A stretch of DNA of 64,000 nucleotides from Klebsiella pneumoniae. Lineage in GTDB: Bacteria > Desulfobacterota > Binatia > UBA12015. Position numbers and translations under genes: made by a program. The notes under the pieces are model-generated. The model searched no databases, had not been told where the DNA came from, and saw only the letters and a list, made by a program, of their open reading frames with translations. Within the stretch, counting starts at the first letter, position 1. Every line of letters starts with the position of its first letter. The stretch spans positions 71,301 through 135,300 of the forward strand of contig CAMBZJ010000003.1 in the NCBI GenBank assembly GCA_945872365.1, written 5' to 3'. This document shows positions 25,609-38,104 of the stretch, in pieces.

Positions 25609-27369
25609 TCAGTTCAGCTGGTAGGTCGCCCGCAGCCAGATCTGGTCGCGATCGCGGAAGTAGCCGAGTCCGAGGAAGCCGTTGTTGATGCTGCCAAAGG
25701 TGTGGATGTTGACGTACTTGGTGTTGAGCAGGAACGAGTCGTTCACGCGGAAGGTGATCTCGGGCATGAAGGTGAGCGCGCCGACGCCGCTCGCGATCGT
25801 CGTGACGGCCGGCTTCAGGCGCCCGTGCATGTATTCGGTCTCGAGATGGGTCTGGACGAACCAGTCGAAGACCGGCTGGTTCACGAAGTCGCACTTGCCG
25901 GAGCCACCGTCGCAGCCCTCGTAGACCGAACCGGCCGGCAATCCGCCCTCCTTCTGGCGCCGGATCGCCGAGGGCTTGAGGATGCCCGAGGCGCGATAGT
26001 CCTTGGTCGAGGTCTCGTCGAGGTTTGCCGCGAAGACGAAAGCCGTGACCCAGATGAAACTGTTCGTCGGGTTCAGGGCGCGCAGGAAGATGTTGCGATC
26101 GACACCCAGTTCGCCGCGCAGGATGTTGATCTTGTCGAAGTAGGACGCCTGCTGGAGGCCGGTGACGAGGGGTGCAAAGTTCGTCGCGACGCGGAAGCCC
26201 GGCTCGCCGTTGAAGAGCTCGAGTTCGCCGCGGACGATCGAGTTGAGCGGCTCCGAGAAGAAAGTCGTCGCGGCGCCGATGACGTTGGCCAGGCGGTGCT
26301 GCAGGGCGACGCCGATCCGGCCCGAGGGACAGATCAGCTGCTGGCAGGCGAAGATCGGCACCGGCTGCGTCGGGAACGTCTTGTAGAACCAGACGCTCGT
26401 CGTGTAGTTGCGCGCGATGACGGTCTGAAAGCGAACGCCCCAGCGCGTGCTGCTGGTCGAGGCCTTGGGCAACTGGTCGAAGACCTCCTGGCCGCCGACA
26501 CCACCCGCTCCCGCCGGCGGGGGCGCCGAGTAGGGGCTCGCGCTCTGCATCTGCAGGCGGCTGATCGTGTTGTCGATGCTGCCCGGGACCAAGTAGGAGT
26601 CCAGGAAGCCGCTCGAGAAGGGACCCAGGTTATTGAAGAGCTGGAACGTCCCGCGGGCGGTCCACAGCGGGATGCGCGCCTCGTCGAGATCCCAGAACAC
26701 GCCCGGCACGATCGTCGTGTCGAAGGGGTTGTTCGTGTCGAGGAGCCCGATCGTGTCGGCCTCGCCCCAGGAGATCGCCTGGCGTCCGATGCGGAAGAAC
26801 ACGGGGCCCTTCGAGATGTTGACGTAGGCCTCGTTGACGCGGGCGCGCCGGCCGTAGATGTCGCGCGCACTGCGCTGGCTGCCCCCGCCGTAAGCGAGCT
26901 GCGCGAGCGAGTAGCCCTGGGTCTGGTAGGCCCCGTGCGGCCAGGGCGTACCGTTGGACTGCACGTGGAACTGCTGCTGCGCGGCTCGGTTCGCGTATTG
27001 CACGGGGCCGTAGTCGAGGTAGCCGTCGTAGAACATCCAGCCGGCGACGCGGAAGCTCAGGTCGTCCAGATAGTGGAAGCCCCAGTTGTTCAGGTAGGGG
27101 TTGAGTTTCCCGTCGAGTTCGGGGTTCATGAAGTTGCGTTGCGAGACGATCTGGCCGACACCCTTGCCGGGGTCGGTCGCGACCTCCGCGCCCTGCGTGG
27201 CCATCGAGCCCTGGGCGTAAGCGCGGAGCCGGAAGCTGAAGTTCCGATCGTCGTCGAAGTAAAAGGCTCCCGCCGGCCCGGCTGCGGAGAGCACGATCAG
27301 GAACAGGGCCAGTACGAGAACCCTGCGGCCCAGGACACCGCCAGAACGTCTGTCGAAGACCAGTCCCAT
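25609..27369 (-). CDS. DUF1302-like outer-membrane beta-barrel protein
   Basis: A 586-residue protein with a signal peptide (hydrophobic core L-V-L-A-L-F-L-I-V-L and cleavage near A-G-A) and a barrel rich in alternating aromatic and polar residues. F-R-I-G-R-Q-A-I-S-W-G-E-A-D is the characteristic DUF1302 core, and the C-terminus ends in a barrel-like W-L-R-A-T-Y-Q-L-N. These proteins are frequent in organisms degrading steroids, hydrocarbons or other hydrophobic compounds and are thought to act in their passage across the outer membrane. ATG at 27369 follows AGAAGGGGG. No partner gene is adjacent in the same orientation. Confidence 0.85.
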   Translation of the reverse strand: MGLVFDRRSGGVLGRRVLVLALFLIVLSAAGPAGAFYFDDDRNFSFRLRAYAQGSMATQGAEVATDPGKGVGQIVSQRNFMNPELDGKLNPYLNNWGFHYLDDLSFRVAGWMFYDGYLDYGPVQYANRAAQQQFHVQSNGTPWPHGAYQTQGYSLAQLAYGGGSQRSARDIYGRRARVNEAYVNISKGPVFFRIGRQAISWGEADTIGLLDTNNPFDTTIVPGVFWDLDEARIPLWTARGTFQLFNNLGPFSSGFLDSYLVPGSIDNTISRLQMQSASPYSAPPPAGAGGVGGQEVFDQLPKASTSSTRWGVRFQTVIARNYTTSVWFYKTFPTQPVPIFACQQLICPSGRIGVALQHRLANVIGAATTFFSEPLNSIVRGELELFNGEPGFRVATNFAPLVTGLQQASYFDKINILRGELGVDRNIFLRALNPTNSFIWVTAFVFAANLDETSTKDYRASGILKPSAIRRQKEGGLPAGSVYEGCDGGSGKCDFVNQPVFDWFVQTHLETEYMHGRLKPAVTTIASGVGALTFMPEITFRVNDSFLLNTKYVNIHTFGSINNGFLGLGYFRDRDQIWLRATYQLN

Positions 27370-27546
27370 GAGAGCCCCCTTCTCCCGCGCCGGGTCGCGC
27401 GGCCGATGCGGCGCCGGTGGCGGCGCGGCGCGACCCAATGACAGATCGCCGGGGAAGTCAACGAGACCGACGGGACCTCGTCGCGCGGCGCGTCACGGCG
27501 TCCGGCGCCTTGCCCGACCCGGCTCCCGGCTGCGATGGTCGGGGCG

Positions 27547-28200
27547 ATGGCGATTCCCCTTCGCGCCGGCGACGCAGCCGTCCTCGTCGTCGAATTGCAG
27601 AACGACATGGTGCACGAGTCGCGCGCCGGGCAGCCCGGTCTTGGCGGATCACTCGCCGCCGCGGTCGAACGGCGTGGCGTCCTGCCGCGAGCAGCGCACC
27701 TGCTCGAGGTCGCGCGCACCTGCCGCACCCCGGTGCTCTACGTAAACGTCGCGAACAAGCCCGGGTTTCCCCGGCCGCGCGCGCGGATCTACGAGATCGC
27801 CGCGAAGCGCGGACCGCTGCTCGTCGAGGGCACGTGGGGTGCGGAGACGCACCCGCTCGTCGCGCCGCATCCGGGAGATCACGTCCTCCTGCGCACCTGC
27901 TCGATGGACGGATCCTACGGCAGCGGCCTCTACGCAGTGTTGCACCACCTGCGCCGCGAGCAGGTCGTCCTGCTCGGGGTCTCGACGACGCTCGCCGTCG
28001 AGGGCCTGGTCCGCGCATCGCTCAACCGCGGCTTCGAATGCTTCGTGGTCGAGGACTGCTGCGCCGGAGTGCCGCAGGAGTGGCACGACTGGTCGGTCGC
28101 GAACACGCTGCCGCTCATGGCGACGATCGCGGCGGCGGCGGCGGTCGAGGCCGCGCTCGTGGCGACGGGGAGCGGCACTCCCGACAGCGGCCAGCCCTGA
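27547..28200 (+). CDS. Isochorismatase-fold protein lacking the catalytic triad
   Basis: A 217-residue soluble protein with the isochorismatase/nicotinamidase fold: V-L-V-V-E-L-Q-N-D at the start and G-V-S-T-T-L-A-V-E-G followed by V-V-E-D-C-C-A-G. In active hydrolases the triad is Asp (of D-x-Q-N-D), Lys and Cys (of T-x-x-C-V). Here these positions are Glu, a residue in R-T-C-S-M-D-G that is not clearly Lys, and Ala. Hydrolysis by the usual mechanism is doubtful. The in-frame start 12 bases upstream (27535) is possible. The gene runs toward the small hypothetical at 28250 and shares a hairpin with it. Confidence 0.8.
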   Translation: MAIPLRAGDAAVLVVELQNDMVHESRAGQPGLGGSLAAAVERRGVLPRAAHLLEVARTCRTPVLYVNVANKPGFPRPRARIYEIAAKRGPLLVEGTWGAETHPLVAPHPGDHVLLRTCSMDGSYGSGLYAVLHHLRREQVVLLGVSTTLAVEGLVRASLNRGFECFVVEDCCAGVPQEWHDWSVANTLPLMATIAAAAAVEAALVATGSGTPDSGQP

Positions 28201-28207
28201 GGAGAAG

Positions 28208-28242
28208 CGTGTTGGCCGAAGCGTTTCGCAGCGGCCAACACG
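28208..28242. terminator. Bidirectional hairpin terminator
   Basis: CGTGTTGGCCG (28208-28218) and CGGCCAACACG (28232-28242) are perfect inverted arms of 11 bases around a 13-base loop. It lies eight bases after the isochorismatase stop and eight before the convergent stop at 28250, so it serves both genes. There is no T run on either side. Confidence 0.7.
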
Positions 28243-28249
28243 CCCCCGG

Positions 28250-28711
28250 TCACTTCTTCGCGGCGCCCCGCGGCGTGAGATCGAGATCGGGCGGTGGCGA
28301 GTCGGGAAGCTTCCAGCGGATATAGGGCTTCTCCTTCAGGTCGTGGTACGCGTTCGCCTGGTCGACGGCATGGTGGAAGGCCGCCTCGAAGGCCGCGAAG
28401 TCCTTGGCCTCGATCGAGGCCTCGAGCGGCTTCCAGTCCTCCGCTACGTACTGGTTCAGCGCGTCCTCGTGCTTGGGCCGCATGAAGGCGCCGAGTTCCA
28501 TCAGGCCCTTGATCTCCTTGTACTGGAACTTCGCCATCGGCCAGTTCTGGGCCTTGGCGGCGTAGAAGAGCTTCCATGTCCGGGCGCCGATCTCCGGCAT
28601 GATCTGCGCGAGGCCGGGCTGCACCATGACCACGTCCTCGATGGTCATGGACTTCTTGCTGCCCCAGAAGGTGATTCCCTTGATCTTCGCTTCGAGTTCC
28701 TCGTCCGTCAT
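28250..28711 (-). CDS. Hypothetical all-helical protein
   Basis: A protein of 153 residues that I cannot assign. It is rich in charged and aromatic residues and predicts several amphipathic helices, with a conserved-looking block A-F-M-R-P-K-H-E-D and a closing K-P-Y-I-R-W-K-L-P. That pattern resembles four-helix proteins of the cytochrome c class II type, but no C-x-x-C-H haem site is present. There is no signal peptide or membrane segment. I prefer ATG at 28711 because AGGGG is nine bases upstream; the ATG three codons earlier has no room for a ribosome-binding site. Confidence 0.6.
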   Translation of the reverse strand: MTDEELEAKIKGITFWGSKKSMTIEDVVMVQPGLAQIMPEIGARTWKLFYAAKAQNWPMAKFQYKEIKGLMELGAFMRPKHEDALNQYVAEDWKPLEASIEAKDFAAFEAAFHHAVDQANAYHDLKEKPYIRWKLPDSPPPDLDLTPRGAAKK

Positions 28712-28920
28712 CGGTTCCATCCCCTGTGGTTCGTCGTTGTCGGTACCGCACCGCGCGCCAGGCGCGTGCGGCGCCAGGCGAGATCTCCTATCGGAGGGCC
28801 GTCCCGGCTTCCAGCGCCTGCGGACCCCCGCCTGACCATTGCTCCGGCAGGCCGGGCCACCCCTGCGAGCACCCCGATGCCGGATTCGCCGGCCCCGGTC
28901 GCATGCTAAAGGGGCTGCCC

Positions 28921-30305
<1,385 letters not shown>

Positions 30306-30309
<4 letters not shown>

Positions 30310-31502
30310 GCGAGGCCGGGGACCGCAGGAAGCACCGCAGCCTGCTCACCGACGCCATCCACGGCGGCGAGACCCGTCCGCGCGCGGGGCACTCGATCAC
30401 CACCCCGATCTACCAGACGGCCACCTACGTCTTCCGCGACACCGCGGAGCTCGTCGATTACATGTCGGGCGGCGCCGAGCGCGAGGAGTACGGTCGCTAC
30501 GGGAACCCGACCCAGCGCGTCGCCGAGGCGAAGTGCGCGGCCCTCGAGGGCGCCGAGGCCGGACTCGGCTTCGCGAGCGGCATGGCTGCGATCACCACCA
30601 CGCTCTTCGCGGTACTGAGCCAGGGCCAGCACGTCGTCATGACCGACGACTGTTACCGGCGCACCCGGCAGTTCTGCGTGGGCATGTTGTCGCGCTTCGG
30701 CGTCGAAGTGACGATCGTGCCGACCGGCGACTACGCGGCCCTCGAGGACGCCATCGGGACCCGGACGCGCGTACTCATCAGCGAGTCGCCGACCAACCCC
30801 TACATGAAGGTCGTCGACCTCGACCGCATCGCCGAACTCGGGCGGCGCAAGCGCGTGCTCACGATCATCGACTCGACCTTCGCGACACCGGTGAACCAGC
30901 GGCCGATCGAGCACGGGATCGACCTCGTCCTGCACTCGGCAACCAAGTACCTGGCCGGCCACAACGACGTCCTCGGCGGCGTGATCCTCGGCCGCCGGGA
31001 GACCATCGAGGCGATCCGCCAGACCCAGGGTGTGCTCGGCGGCATCCTCGACCCGCATGCCGCCTACCTGCTCATCCGCGGCCTGAAGACCCTGGCACTG
31101 CGGGTCGAGCACCAAAACCGCAGCGCGCAACGCATCGCCGAGATGCTCGCCGGGCACCCGCGGGTCGAGCGCGTGCACTACTGCGGCCTCCCCTCCCACC
31201 CCGGACATGACGTTGCGCGGCGCCAGATGAGCGGCTTCGGCGGCGTGGTGAGTTTCGAGTTGCGGGGCGACCTCGACGCGACGTCGCGAGTGGTCGACGC
31301 GGTGCGAATCCCGCAGATCGCACCGTCGCTCGGCGGCGTCGAGAGCCTGATCGAGCAGCCGTCGCTGATGAGCTTCTTCGAACTCACCAGCGAGGACCGG
31401 CTCGCGGTGGGCATCAAGGATAATCTGGTCCGGCTCGCGGTGGGCCTAGAGGACACCGATGACCTGCTCGCCGATCTCGAGCAGGCCCTCGGCGTCCCCT
31501 GA
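30306..31502 (+). CDS. PLP-dependent trans-sulfuration enzyme (cystathionine gamma-synthase/beta-lyase group)
   Basis: A 398-residue Cys/Met-metabolism PLP enzyme. The signatures are [11 protein letters not shown] early, E-Y-G-R-Y-G-N-P-T with the substrate tyrosine, G-F-A-S-G-M-A-A and D-S-T-F-A-T-P. The PLP lysine is in [12 protein letters not shown], and S-L-G-G-V-E-S-L-I is near the end. Gamma-synthase, beta-lyase and O-acylhomoserine sulfhydrylase cannot be separated confidently by eye. Coupling to thrC, which uses the other branch of homoserine, favours a methionine-pathway role. Confidence 0.88.
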
Positions 31503-31527
31503 GTCGACCCGGCGAAAGCGAGACTGC

Positions 31528-33540
31528 ATGAAGCCCGGACAGGAGTTCTGGAACCTCTACAACCACGACCTCGCACGCGTAGCCGTCGCGGTGCCCGAGG
31601 TGCGGGTCGCCGATCCCCGCTTCAACGCCGAGGCGACGGTCACACTGCTGGAGCGCGCCTCGGACGCCCGCTGCGTGCTCGCGCTCTTCCCCGAACTCGG
31701 CCTCTCCGCCTACTCCTGCGACGACCTCTTCCACCAGCGCGCCCTGCTCGACGGTGCGGAGGAGGCCCTGCGCCGGGTGCTCGACGCGTCGACGACCCTC
31801 GACCTGGTCGCGGTGGTCGGCCTGCCGGTCTTCGCCGGCGGCCTCCTGTTCAACGCCGCCGCGGTAATCGAACGCGGACGCCTGCTCGGGCTCGTGCCGA
31901 AGACCTTCCTGCCGAACTACCGGGAGTTCTACGAAGCGCGCCAGTTCCAGCCGGCCGCGGCCGCCCCACGCGCGGTCGACTTCGCCGGACAGAACGGCGT
32001 GCCCTTTGGCAACGACCTGCTCTTCCCCTTCGACGACCTGCCCGGCTTCGTGCTCCACGTCGAGATCTGCGAGGACCTCTGGGTGCCGATCCCGCCCTCC
32101 TCGCGCGCGGCACTCGCCGGGGCGACGGTCCTCGCGAACCTGTCGGCCTCGAACATCACGGTCGGCAAGGCCGACTACCGGCGCGACCTCGTACGCAGCC
32201 AGTCGGCGCGCTGCCTCGCCGCCTATCTCTACTCCGCCGCCGGCCCCGGCGAGTCGACGACCGACCTTGCCTGGGACGGCCACGCCCTCGTCGCCGAGAA
32301 CGGCCGCGTGCTCGCCGAGTCGGAGCGCTTCGCCGACCGCGCGCAAATCGTGACCGCGGAGATCGACCTCGAACGGCTCGCCCAAGAACGAATGCGGCAG
32401 AACACCTTCGGCGATTCGGTGCAGCAGGAGCGCTCCGCAGGCGCGACCTTCCGGCGCATCCCGGTCGGCTTCGAGATGCCGCGCCTCGAGCGACTGCTCC
32501 CCGAGCGCCGCTGGGAGCGCCTGCCCTACGTCCCTGCCGACGACGCCGCCCGCGACGAGCGCTGCGCGGAGGTGTTCCGCATCCAGGTGCAGGGTCTCGT
32601 GAAGCGCCTGCGCTTCGCCGGCCTGCGCAAGGTCGTCATCGGCGTCTCCGGCGGCCTCGATTCGACGCATGCGCTGCTCGTCTGCGCACAGGCGATGGAC
32701 GTGCTCGGCCGTCCGCGCAAGGACATCCTCGCCTGGACGATGCCGGGCTTCGCGACCAGCGAGCGCACCCGGCAGCAGGCGCTCGAACTCATGCGGGCCG
32801 TCGGCTGCAGCGGGGGCGAGATCGACATCCGGCCGAGTTGCCTGCAGATGCTGCGCGACATCGGGCACCCTTACGCGGACGGCCAGCCCGTCCACGACGT
32901 CACCTTCGAGAACGTGCAGGCCGGCGAGCGGACGAGCCACCTCTTCCGTCTCGCAAACCTCCACGACGCGCTCGTCGTAGGCACGGGCGACCTCTCGGAG
33001 CTCGCGCTCGGCTGGTGCACCTACGGCGTCGGCGACCACATGTCGCACTACGCGGTGAACGCGAGCGTGCCCAAGACGCTCATCCGGCACGTGATCCGCT
33101 GGGTCGCGCGCCAGGGGCAGCTCGGTGCCGCCACACCCGTCCTCGGTCGCATCCTCGAGACCGAAATCAGTCCCGAGCTGGTGCCCGGCGACGGCGGCGA
33201 CCAGCCGGCCCAGGGCACCGAGGCGGTGGTCGGGCCCTACGAGCTGCAGGACTTCCACCTCTACCAGGTGCTGCGCTTCGGCTTCGACCCGGCGCGGATC
33301 GCGTTTCTCGCCTGGTGCGCCTGGCACGAGAAGTACCCGGTCGGCGAGATCAAGCGGCACCTGCGCACCTTCCTCGACCGCTTCTTCGGCCGCAGCCAGT
33401 TCAAGCGCAGCGCGATCCCGAACGCGCCCAAGGTCGGCTCGGGCGGCTCGCTCTCGCCGCGCGGCGACTGGCGCGCGCCGAGCGACGGCGAGAGCGCGGC
33501 GTGGCTCGCACGGCTCGACCTCGTGCCCGACCGGGAGTGA
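31528..33540 (+). CDS. nadE: Glutamine-dependent NAD+ synthetase
   Basis: A 670-residue two-domain enzyme converting deamido-NAD to NAD with glutamine as the nitrogen donor. The N-terminal nitrilase-type amidase has its triad in F-P-E-L-G-L, L-V-P-K-T-F-L and E-I-C-E-D-L-W. The C-terminal synthetase has the ATP loop G-V-S-G-G-L-D-S-T and the substrate segment [12 protein letters not shown]. The length matches the long, eukaryotic-like type found in several bacteria. ATG at 31528 begins 25 bases after the previous stop, so it is in the same unit as thrC. Confidence 0.94.
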   Translation: MKPGQEFWNLYNHDLARVAVAVPEVRVADPRFNAEATVTLLERASDARCVLALFPELGLSAYSCDDLFHQRALLDGAEEALRRVLDASTTLDLVAVVGLPVFAGGLLFNAAAVIERGRLLGLVPKTFLPNYREFYEARQFQPAAAAPRAVDFAGQNGVPFGNDLLFPFDDLPGFVLHVEICEDLWVPIPPSSRAALAGATVLANLSASNITVGKADYRRDLVRSQSARCLAAYLYSAAGPGESTTDLAWDGHALVAENGRVLAESERFADRAQIVTAEIDLERLAQERMRQNTFGDSVQQERSAGATFRRIPVGFEMPRLERLLPERRWERLPYVPADDAARDERCAEVFRIQVQGLVKRLRFAGLRKVVIGVSGGLDSTHALLVCAQAMDVLGRPRKDILAWTMPGFATSERTRQQALELMRAVGCSGGEIDIRPSCLQMLRDIGHPYADGQPVHDVTFENVQAGERTSHLFRLANLHDALVVGTGDLSELALGWCTYGVGDHMSHYAVNASVPKTLIRHVIRWVARQGQLGAATPVLGRILETEISPELVPGDGGDQPAQGTEAVVGPYELQDFHLYQVLRFGFDPARIAFLAWCAWHEKYPVGEIKRHLRTFLDRFFGRSQFKRSAIPNAPKVGSGGSLSPRGDWRAPSDGESAAWLARLDLVPDRE

Positions 33541-33594
33541 GCCCGACGAGAGCCACCACCCGCCGTCCCCGCCGTCCCGGGGTGGGTCTCCGCG

Positions 33595-34542
33595 TCAGCC
33601 CGCGGACGGGCTCCCGGTGGCCGCGAATGTCGAGGCCGCCATCGCGACCAGCGCGATCCAGGAGAGGTCGGCGAGCAGGAGGTGCGCGATCTGCAACGGG
33701 ATCGGCGCGAGCCACCAGACGTTCGCCACGCCGAGTACGAACTGCGACGCGAAGATCGCGGCGGCCGCGAGCGCGACGCGCCGGACGGCCGGCGCTGGAC
33801 GGCTCCCGAGGACCGACGCGACAGCCCATGCGAGCAGGGCCCCGACCGCGAGCGCCAGGGTCGGATGCCAGATGCGCAACCGGACGAAGGCGTGCGCCGA
33901 CGGCGAGAAGGTGAGCGCCTTGCCCTCAGCGATCGTCGAGACCGGGAAGAGCGTGTCGCCGAGCGCGGTGATGGCGCCGCTCACCCCGAGCATCAACATG
34001 CCGGCAACCGCCGCGGCGACCGCCGCACGTGCGCGTCCCGGCGAGGCGTCGTCGCGATTGCGCCCCGGCTCCGTCGCGACGGCGCCGGACGACGACCACC
34101 AGGCCGCGAGCGTGAGCGCCGCGACGAGCAGGTAGGTGTTCACGAGGTGGGCGCCTACCCACCAGCCGCGGGCAATCGACTTGTCGTCGGCGACGTGCTC
34201 GAGCAGGACGAGACCCGCACCGAGCAGCGCCTCGGTGAGGATGAGGAAGGCGGACCAGTGTGCCGCCGAGCGTGCGCGATCGCCCGGCGGAAACGCGCGC
34301 CGCGCGGCGACGACGAGGGCGGCGACCAGGAGGAGTGCCACCCCGCTCGTCAGGCGGTGGGTAAGCTCGACCACCGTCGCGAGCGCGGGCGAACGCGGCA
34401 GGACCTCCCCGTTGCAGAGCGGCCAATGACTGCCGCAGCCGGCGCCCGAGCCGCTCGCCCGGACGTAGGCGCCCCAAAGGATCACGGCCAGGTTCGCCGC
34501 CAGCACGAACCGCGCGAAGCGCCGGAAGCGGGACGGGGTCAT
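33595..34542 (-). CDS. ctaA: Haem A synthase (Cox15/CtaA family)
   Basis: An eight-helix inner-membrane protein of 315 residues that oxidises haem O to haem A for cytochrome c oxidase. It has the early Y-V-R-A-S-G-S-G-A-G-C-G-S-H-W-P-L-C-N-G loop with the cysteine pair, an E-L-T-H-R-L-T-S-G histidine, W-W-V-G-A-H-L-V-N-T and I-W-H-P-T-L-A, with the histidines expected as haem ligands. It overlaps the small zinc-ribbon gene upstream by four bases (ATGA). Its partner farnesyltransferase (ctaB) lies 7 kb away beside the oxidase cluster. Confidence 0.88.
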   Translation of the reverse strand: MTPSRFRRFARFVLAANLAVILWGAYVRASGSGAGCGSHWPLCNGEVLPRSPALATVVELTHRLTSGVALLLVAALVVAARRAFPPGDRARSAAHWSAFLILTEALLGAGLVLLEHVADDKSIARGWWVGAHLVNTYLLVAALTLAAWWSSSGAVATEPGRNRDDASPGRARAAVAAAVAGMLMLGVSGAITALGDTLFPVSTIAEGKALTFSPSAHAFVRLRIWHPTLALAVGALLAWAVASVLGSRPAPAVRRVALAAAAIFASQFVLGVANVWWLAPIPLQIAHLLLADLSWIALVAMAASTFAATGSPSAG

Positions 34543-34754
34543 TCCTCGCCCACCGTCGCCCAGTCGACCTCCCAGAACTCCGGAACCGGCGGCCGCAACT
34601 CGAAGTGCCCGCCGAAGCACTCGAAGCTCGGCCGGTGCCGCAGCCGGTCGTGCAGCAGGCGCAGGTACTCCTCGTGGGCTTGGCCCGCGGGCGGCGTACC
34701 GATTTCGAGTCGCTTCGTCCCGCCGCACTTGCGGCAGCGCACGTCCACTTTCAT
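34539..34754 (-). CDS. Small zinc-ribbon-like hypothetical protein
   Basis: A 71-residue protein I do not recognise. The start C-R-K-C-G-G and a later F-E-C-F-G-G-H-F could supply three cysteines and a histidine for one zinc ion. The rest is helical and ends in an acidic W-A-T-V-G-E-E. It is embedded between truA and ctaA with four-base overlaps on both sides, which is good support that it is translated. Confidence 0.65.
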   Translation of the reverse strand: MKVDVRCRKCGGTKRLEIGTPPAGQAHEEYLRLLHDRLRHRPSFECFGGHFELRPPVPEFWEVDWATVGEE

Positions 34755-35536
34755 CGGTCCTCCGGGTAGTCGACGAACTCGAGGAACAGGCCGAGCGGCG
34801 GCGCAGGCGCGGGCGCGATGCTGCGGTCGCGGGCCGCGAGCAGCCGGGCGACGTCGCCCGGGTCGCGCCGGCCGAGGCCGATCTCGACGAGTTCACCCAC
34901 GATGTTTCGTACCATATGTCGGACGAAGGCGTTCGCGACGATTGCCACCTCGATCCGCTCGGCGGCGCACTCGACCGAACAGCGCTCGACGCGGCGGATG
35001 CCCGATCGGGGCACGGTGTCGGCCCCCTGAAAGCTCGCAAAATCGTGCTCGCCGACGATCTGCGACGCCGCGGCCGCCATCGCCCGGGCGTCGAGTGCCT
35101 CGCGGACCCGCCAGGACGTGCGCTCCTCGAAGGGAGAGCGGATCGGCGAATTCAGGATCCGGTAGCGATAGCCGCGCCGCACGGCATCGCGGCGCGGTGC
35201 GAAATCGGCGCGGGTCGTCCGCAGGTCGCGCAGGACGATGCTCGACGGCAGCACGGCGTTGGCCGACCGGAGCAGCACGTCGAGCGGGGCGCGCCCGCTC
35301 GGATCGGCGACCGCCCCGGGCGCATGCGGCCCCCCCTCGACGTCGAAGGAGACCACCTGCCCGAGTGCGTGCACGCCGGCGTCGGTGCGGCCCGCGGCCG
35401 TCACGGTCACCGAATGGCGCAGGACAGTCGCGAGCGCCCGCTCGATCTCCTCCTGAAGGGTCGGGCCGCGACCCGCCTGGGACTGCCAGCCGAGGAAGTC
35501 AGTGCCGTCGTAGGCGATCGTCGCGCGCAGGCGCAC
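34751..35536 (-). CDS. truA: tRNA pseudouridine(38-40) synthase
   Basis: A 261-residue enzyme making pseudouridine at positions 38-40 of tRNA. It starts directly with the family strand R-A-T-I-A-Y-D-G-T-D-F-L-G-W-Q and contains the catalytic aspartate in A-A-G-R-T-D-A-G-V-H-A. Also present are Y-R-Y-R-I-L-N-S, H-D-F-A-S-F-Q-G and F-V-R-H-M-V-R-N-I-V-G, all standard. GTG at 35536 was chosen over a longer frame. The order leuB-usg-truA resembles gamma- and deltaproteobacterial clusters. Confidence 0.93.
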   Translation of the reverse strand: MRLRATIAYDGTDFLGWQSQAGRGPTLQEEIERALATVLRHSVTVTAAGRTDAGVHALGQVVSFDVEGGPHAPGAVADPSGRAPLDVLLRSANAVLPSSIVLRDLRTTRADFAPRRDAVRRGYRYRILNSPIRSPFEERTSWRVREALDARAMAAAASQIVGEHDFASFQGADTVPRSGIRRVERCSVECAAERIEVAIVANAFVRHMVRNIVGELVEIGLGRRDPGDVARLLAARDRSIAPAPAPPLGLFLEFVDYPEDR

Positions 35537-35547
35537 CGGTAGAGTCC

Positions 35548-36905
35548 TCAGGCGTCCGGGGCGAGCACCGTCTCGAGGATCGAGACGAGGTTGCGGGCGA
35601 CGCCGCGCCGCAACTCGTCGTAGGCGATCCACAGCGCGATCGCCGTCGGACGACGCGGATCGACCCGCACGCGGGACACGTGGACGAAGTCCGAGCCCGC
35701 GACCTCGACCGGGCCGGGCCCGGGATCGGCGGCTTCGAGCGAATCACCGTCGCGACCGTCACCGTCGCTGCCGTCGCCTTCGCCGTCGCCGTCGCCGCGA
35801 CCGGCGCCCCGGAAGCGCGCGCCGTCGCCGTCGCCGCCGTGCCCTCCGCGATCGGCTCGCCACGCAGCGCGACCGTCACCGTCGTCCCCGTCCTCGTCGC
35901 GATCGTCAGCGGCGTCCTGCCTATCGAAGTCGAGTTCGGACGGGTCCTCCTCTTCGTCGCGTTCGCGGTCGCCGTCGAGATCGTCCTCCTCGCCGTCGTC
36001 CCCGACCTCCGCGCGATCCTCGTCCACCGTCCCCAAGTCCCGAGCGGCGCGGGCGCGGATCGCCCGGGCGATGGCATCCTCCGGGCTTCCCGCGACGAGC
36101 AGGCCCTGCCCCTCCCGGAGGGCGAGCACCACCTGCTCGGCGCCGACCTCCGCCTCGAGTTCGACGTCGAGCGCCATCGCCGTGCCGAAGAAGACGGGCG
36201 CGTGCACGATGGTCGCCGCGACGACCGTCTCGGGCGCCGCGAGCAATGCGGGCACGACGCGTCCGAGAGCTTCCTCGACATCGGACCAACCCGTCGCCGC
36301 CTCCCCGGTCTCGACTCGCAGGTTGAAGGCGAACTGCTCGGGGAATTCCACGCGGTCGAGCGGGCGCCCCTGCATGAGGGTGATCGTCTGGCGCGAGAGT
36401 TCCTCGACGCCATCGGCACCGCGACGCGACGCCGGCTCGAGCACCGTCGCCACTACGCGGCGCACGCCACCGAGTCGATGCAGCGGTGCGAGCACGAGGG
36501 CGAGCGCCACCGCGAAGGGGTCCGGGCTGCACACCACGGCCCCCGGCTCGAGTCCTTCGAGCAACTCGCCGTTCACCTCGGGAACGACCGCCGGAACGCT
36601 GGTGAGCCCGCGGGTCGCACCGGTCGCATCGAGCGACAGCGCGCCCGCGGCGTGCGCCTGCGGGATGAGGCGCGCCGCGAGACGGGGGTCGCCGCAGAAG
36701 ACCGCGATCTCCACGTCGGCCAGCGAGTCGGACAGCGCAGCCCCGATCCGCAGCCGCCGTCCGGCGACCTCGACGACCTCGCCCACCGTGTTCTCGCCGC
36801 CGAGAAGGCGGAGCCGGTCGGCGACGAATCCGCGATCGACGAGCAGCGCCGCGAGTTCGGCCGCGAGTTCCGGTGTGGCCCCGACGATGGCGACGCGTGG
36901 CGAAG

Positions 36906-36909
<4 letters not shown>
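35548..36909 (-). CDS. Usg-like aspartate-semialdehyde dehydrogenase paralogue with an acidic insertion
   Basis: A 453-residue protein with the ASADH fold: N-terminal Rossmann V-A-I-V-G-A-T and the A-L-A-L-V-L-A-P-L-H helix. The catalytic site N-C-S-T reads P-D-P-F-A, so the nucleophilic cysteine is missing, as in Usg proteins encoded beside leuB/asd/truA. Between the last two core strands it carries an insertion of about 90 residues, almost only Asp, Glu, Gly and Arg. Genuine Asd activity is not expected, and no other asd is in the window. ATG overlaps the leuB stop (ATGA). Confidence 0.78.
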
Positions 36910-38027
<1,118 letters not shown>

Positions 38028-38104
38028 GGGAGTCTCCTCGGGGTTTCTTTGGGTCGGTTCCGGCAGGGATCGGCTCGGAGGTCGTCCCGCCGGTGGATCG
38101 CCGG

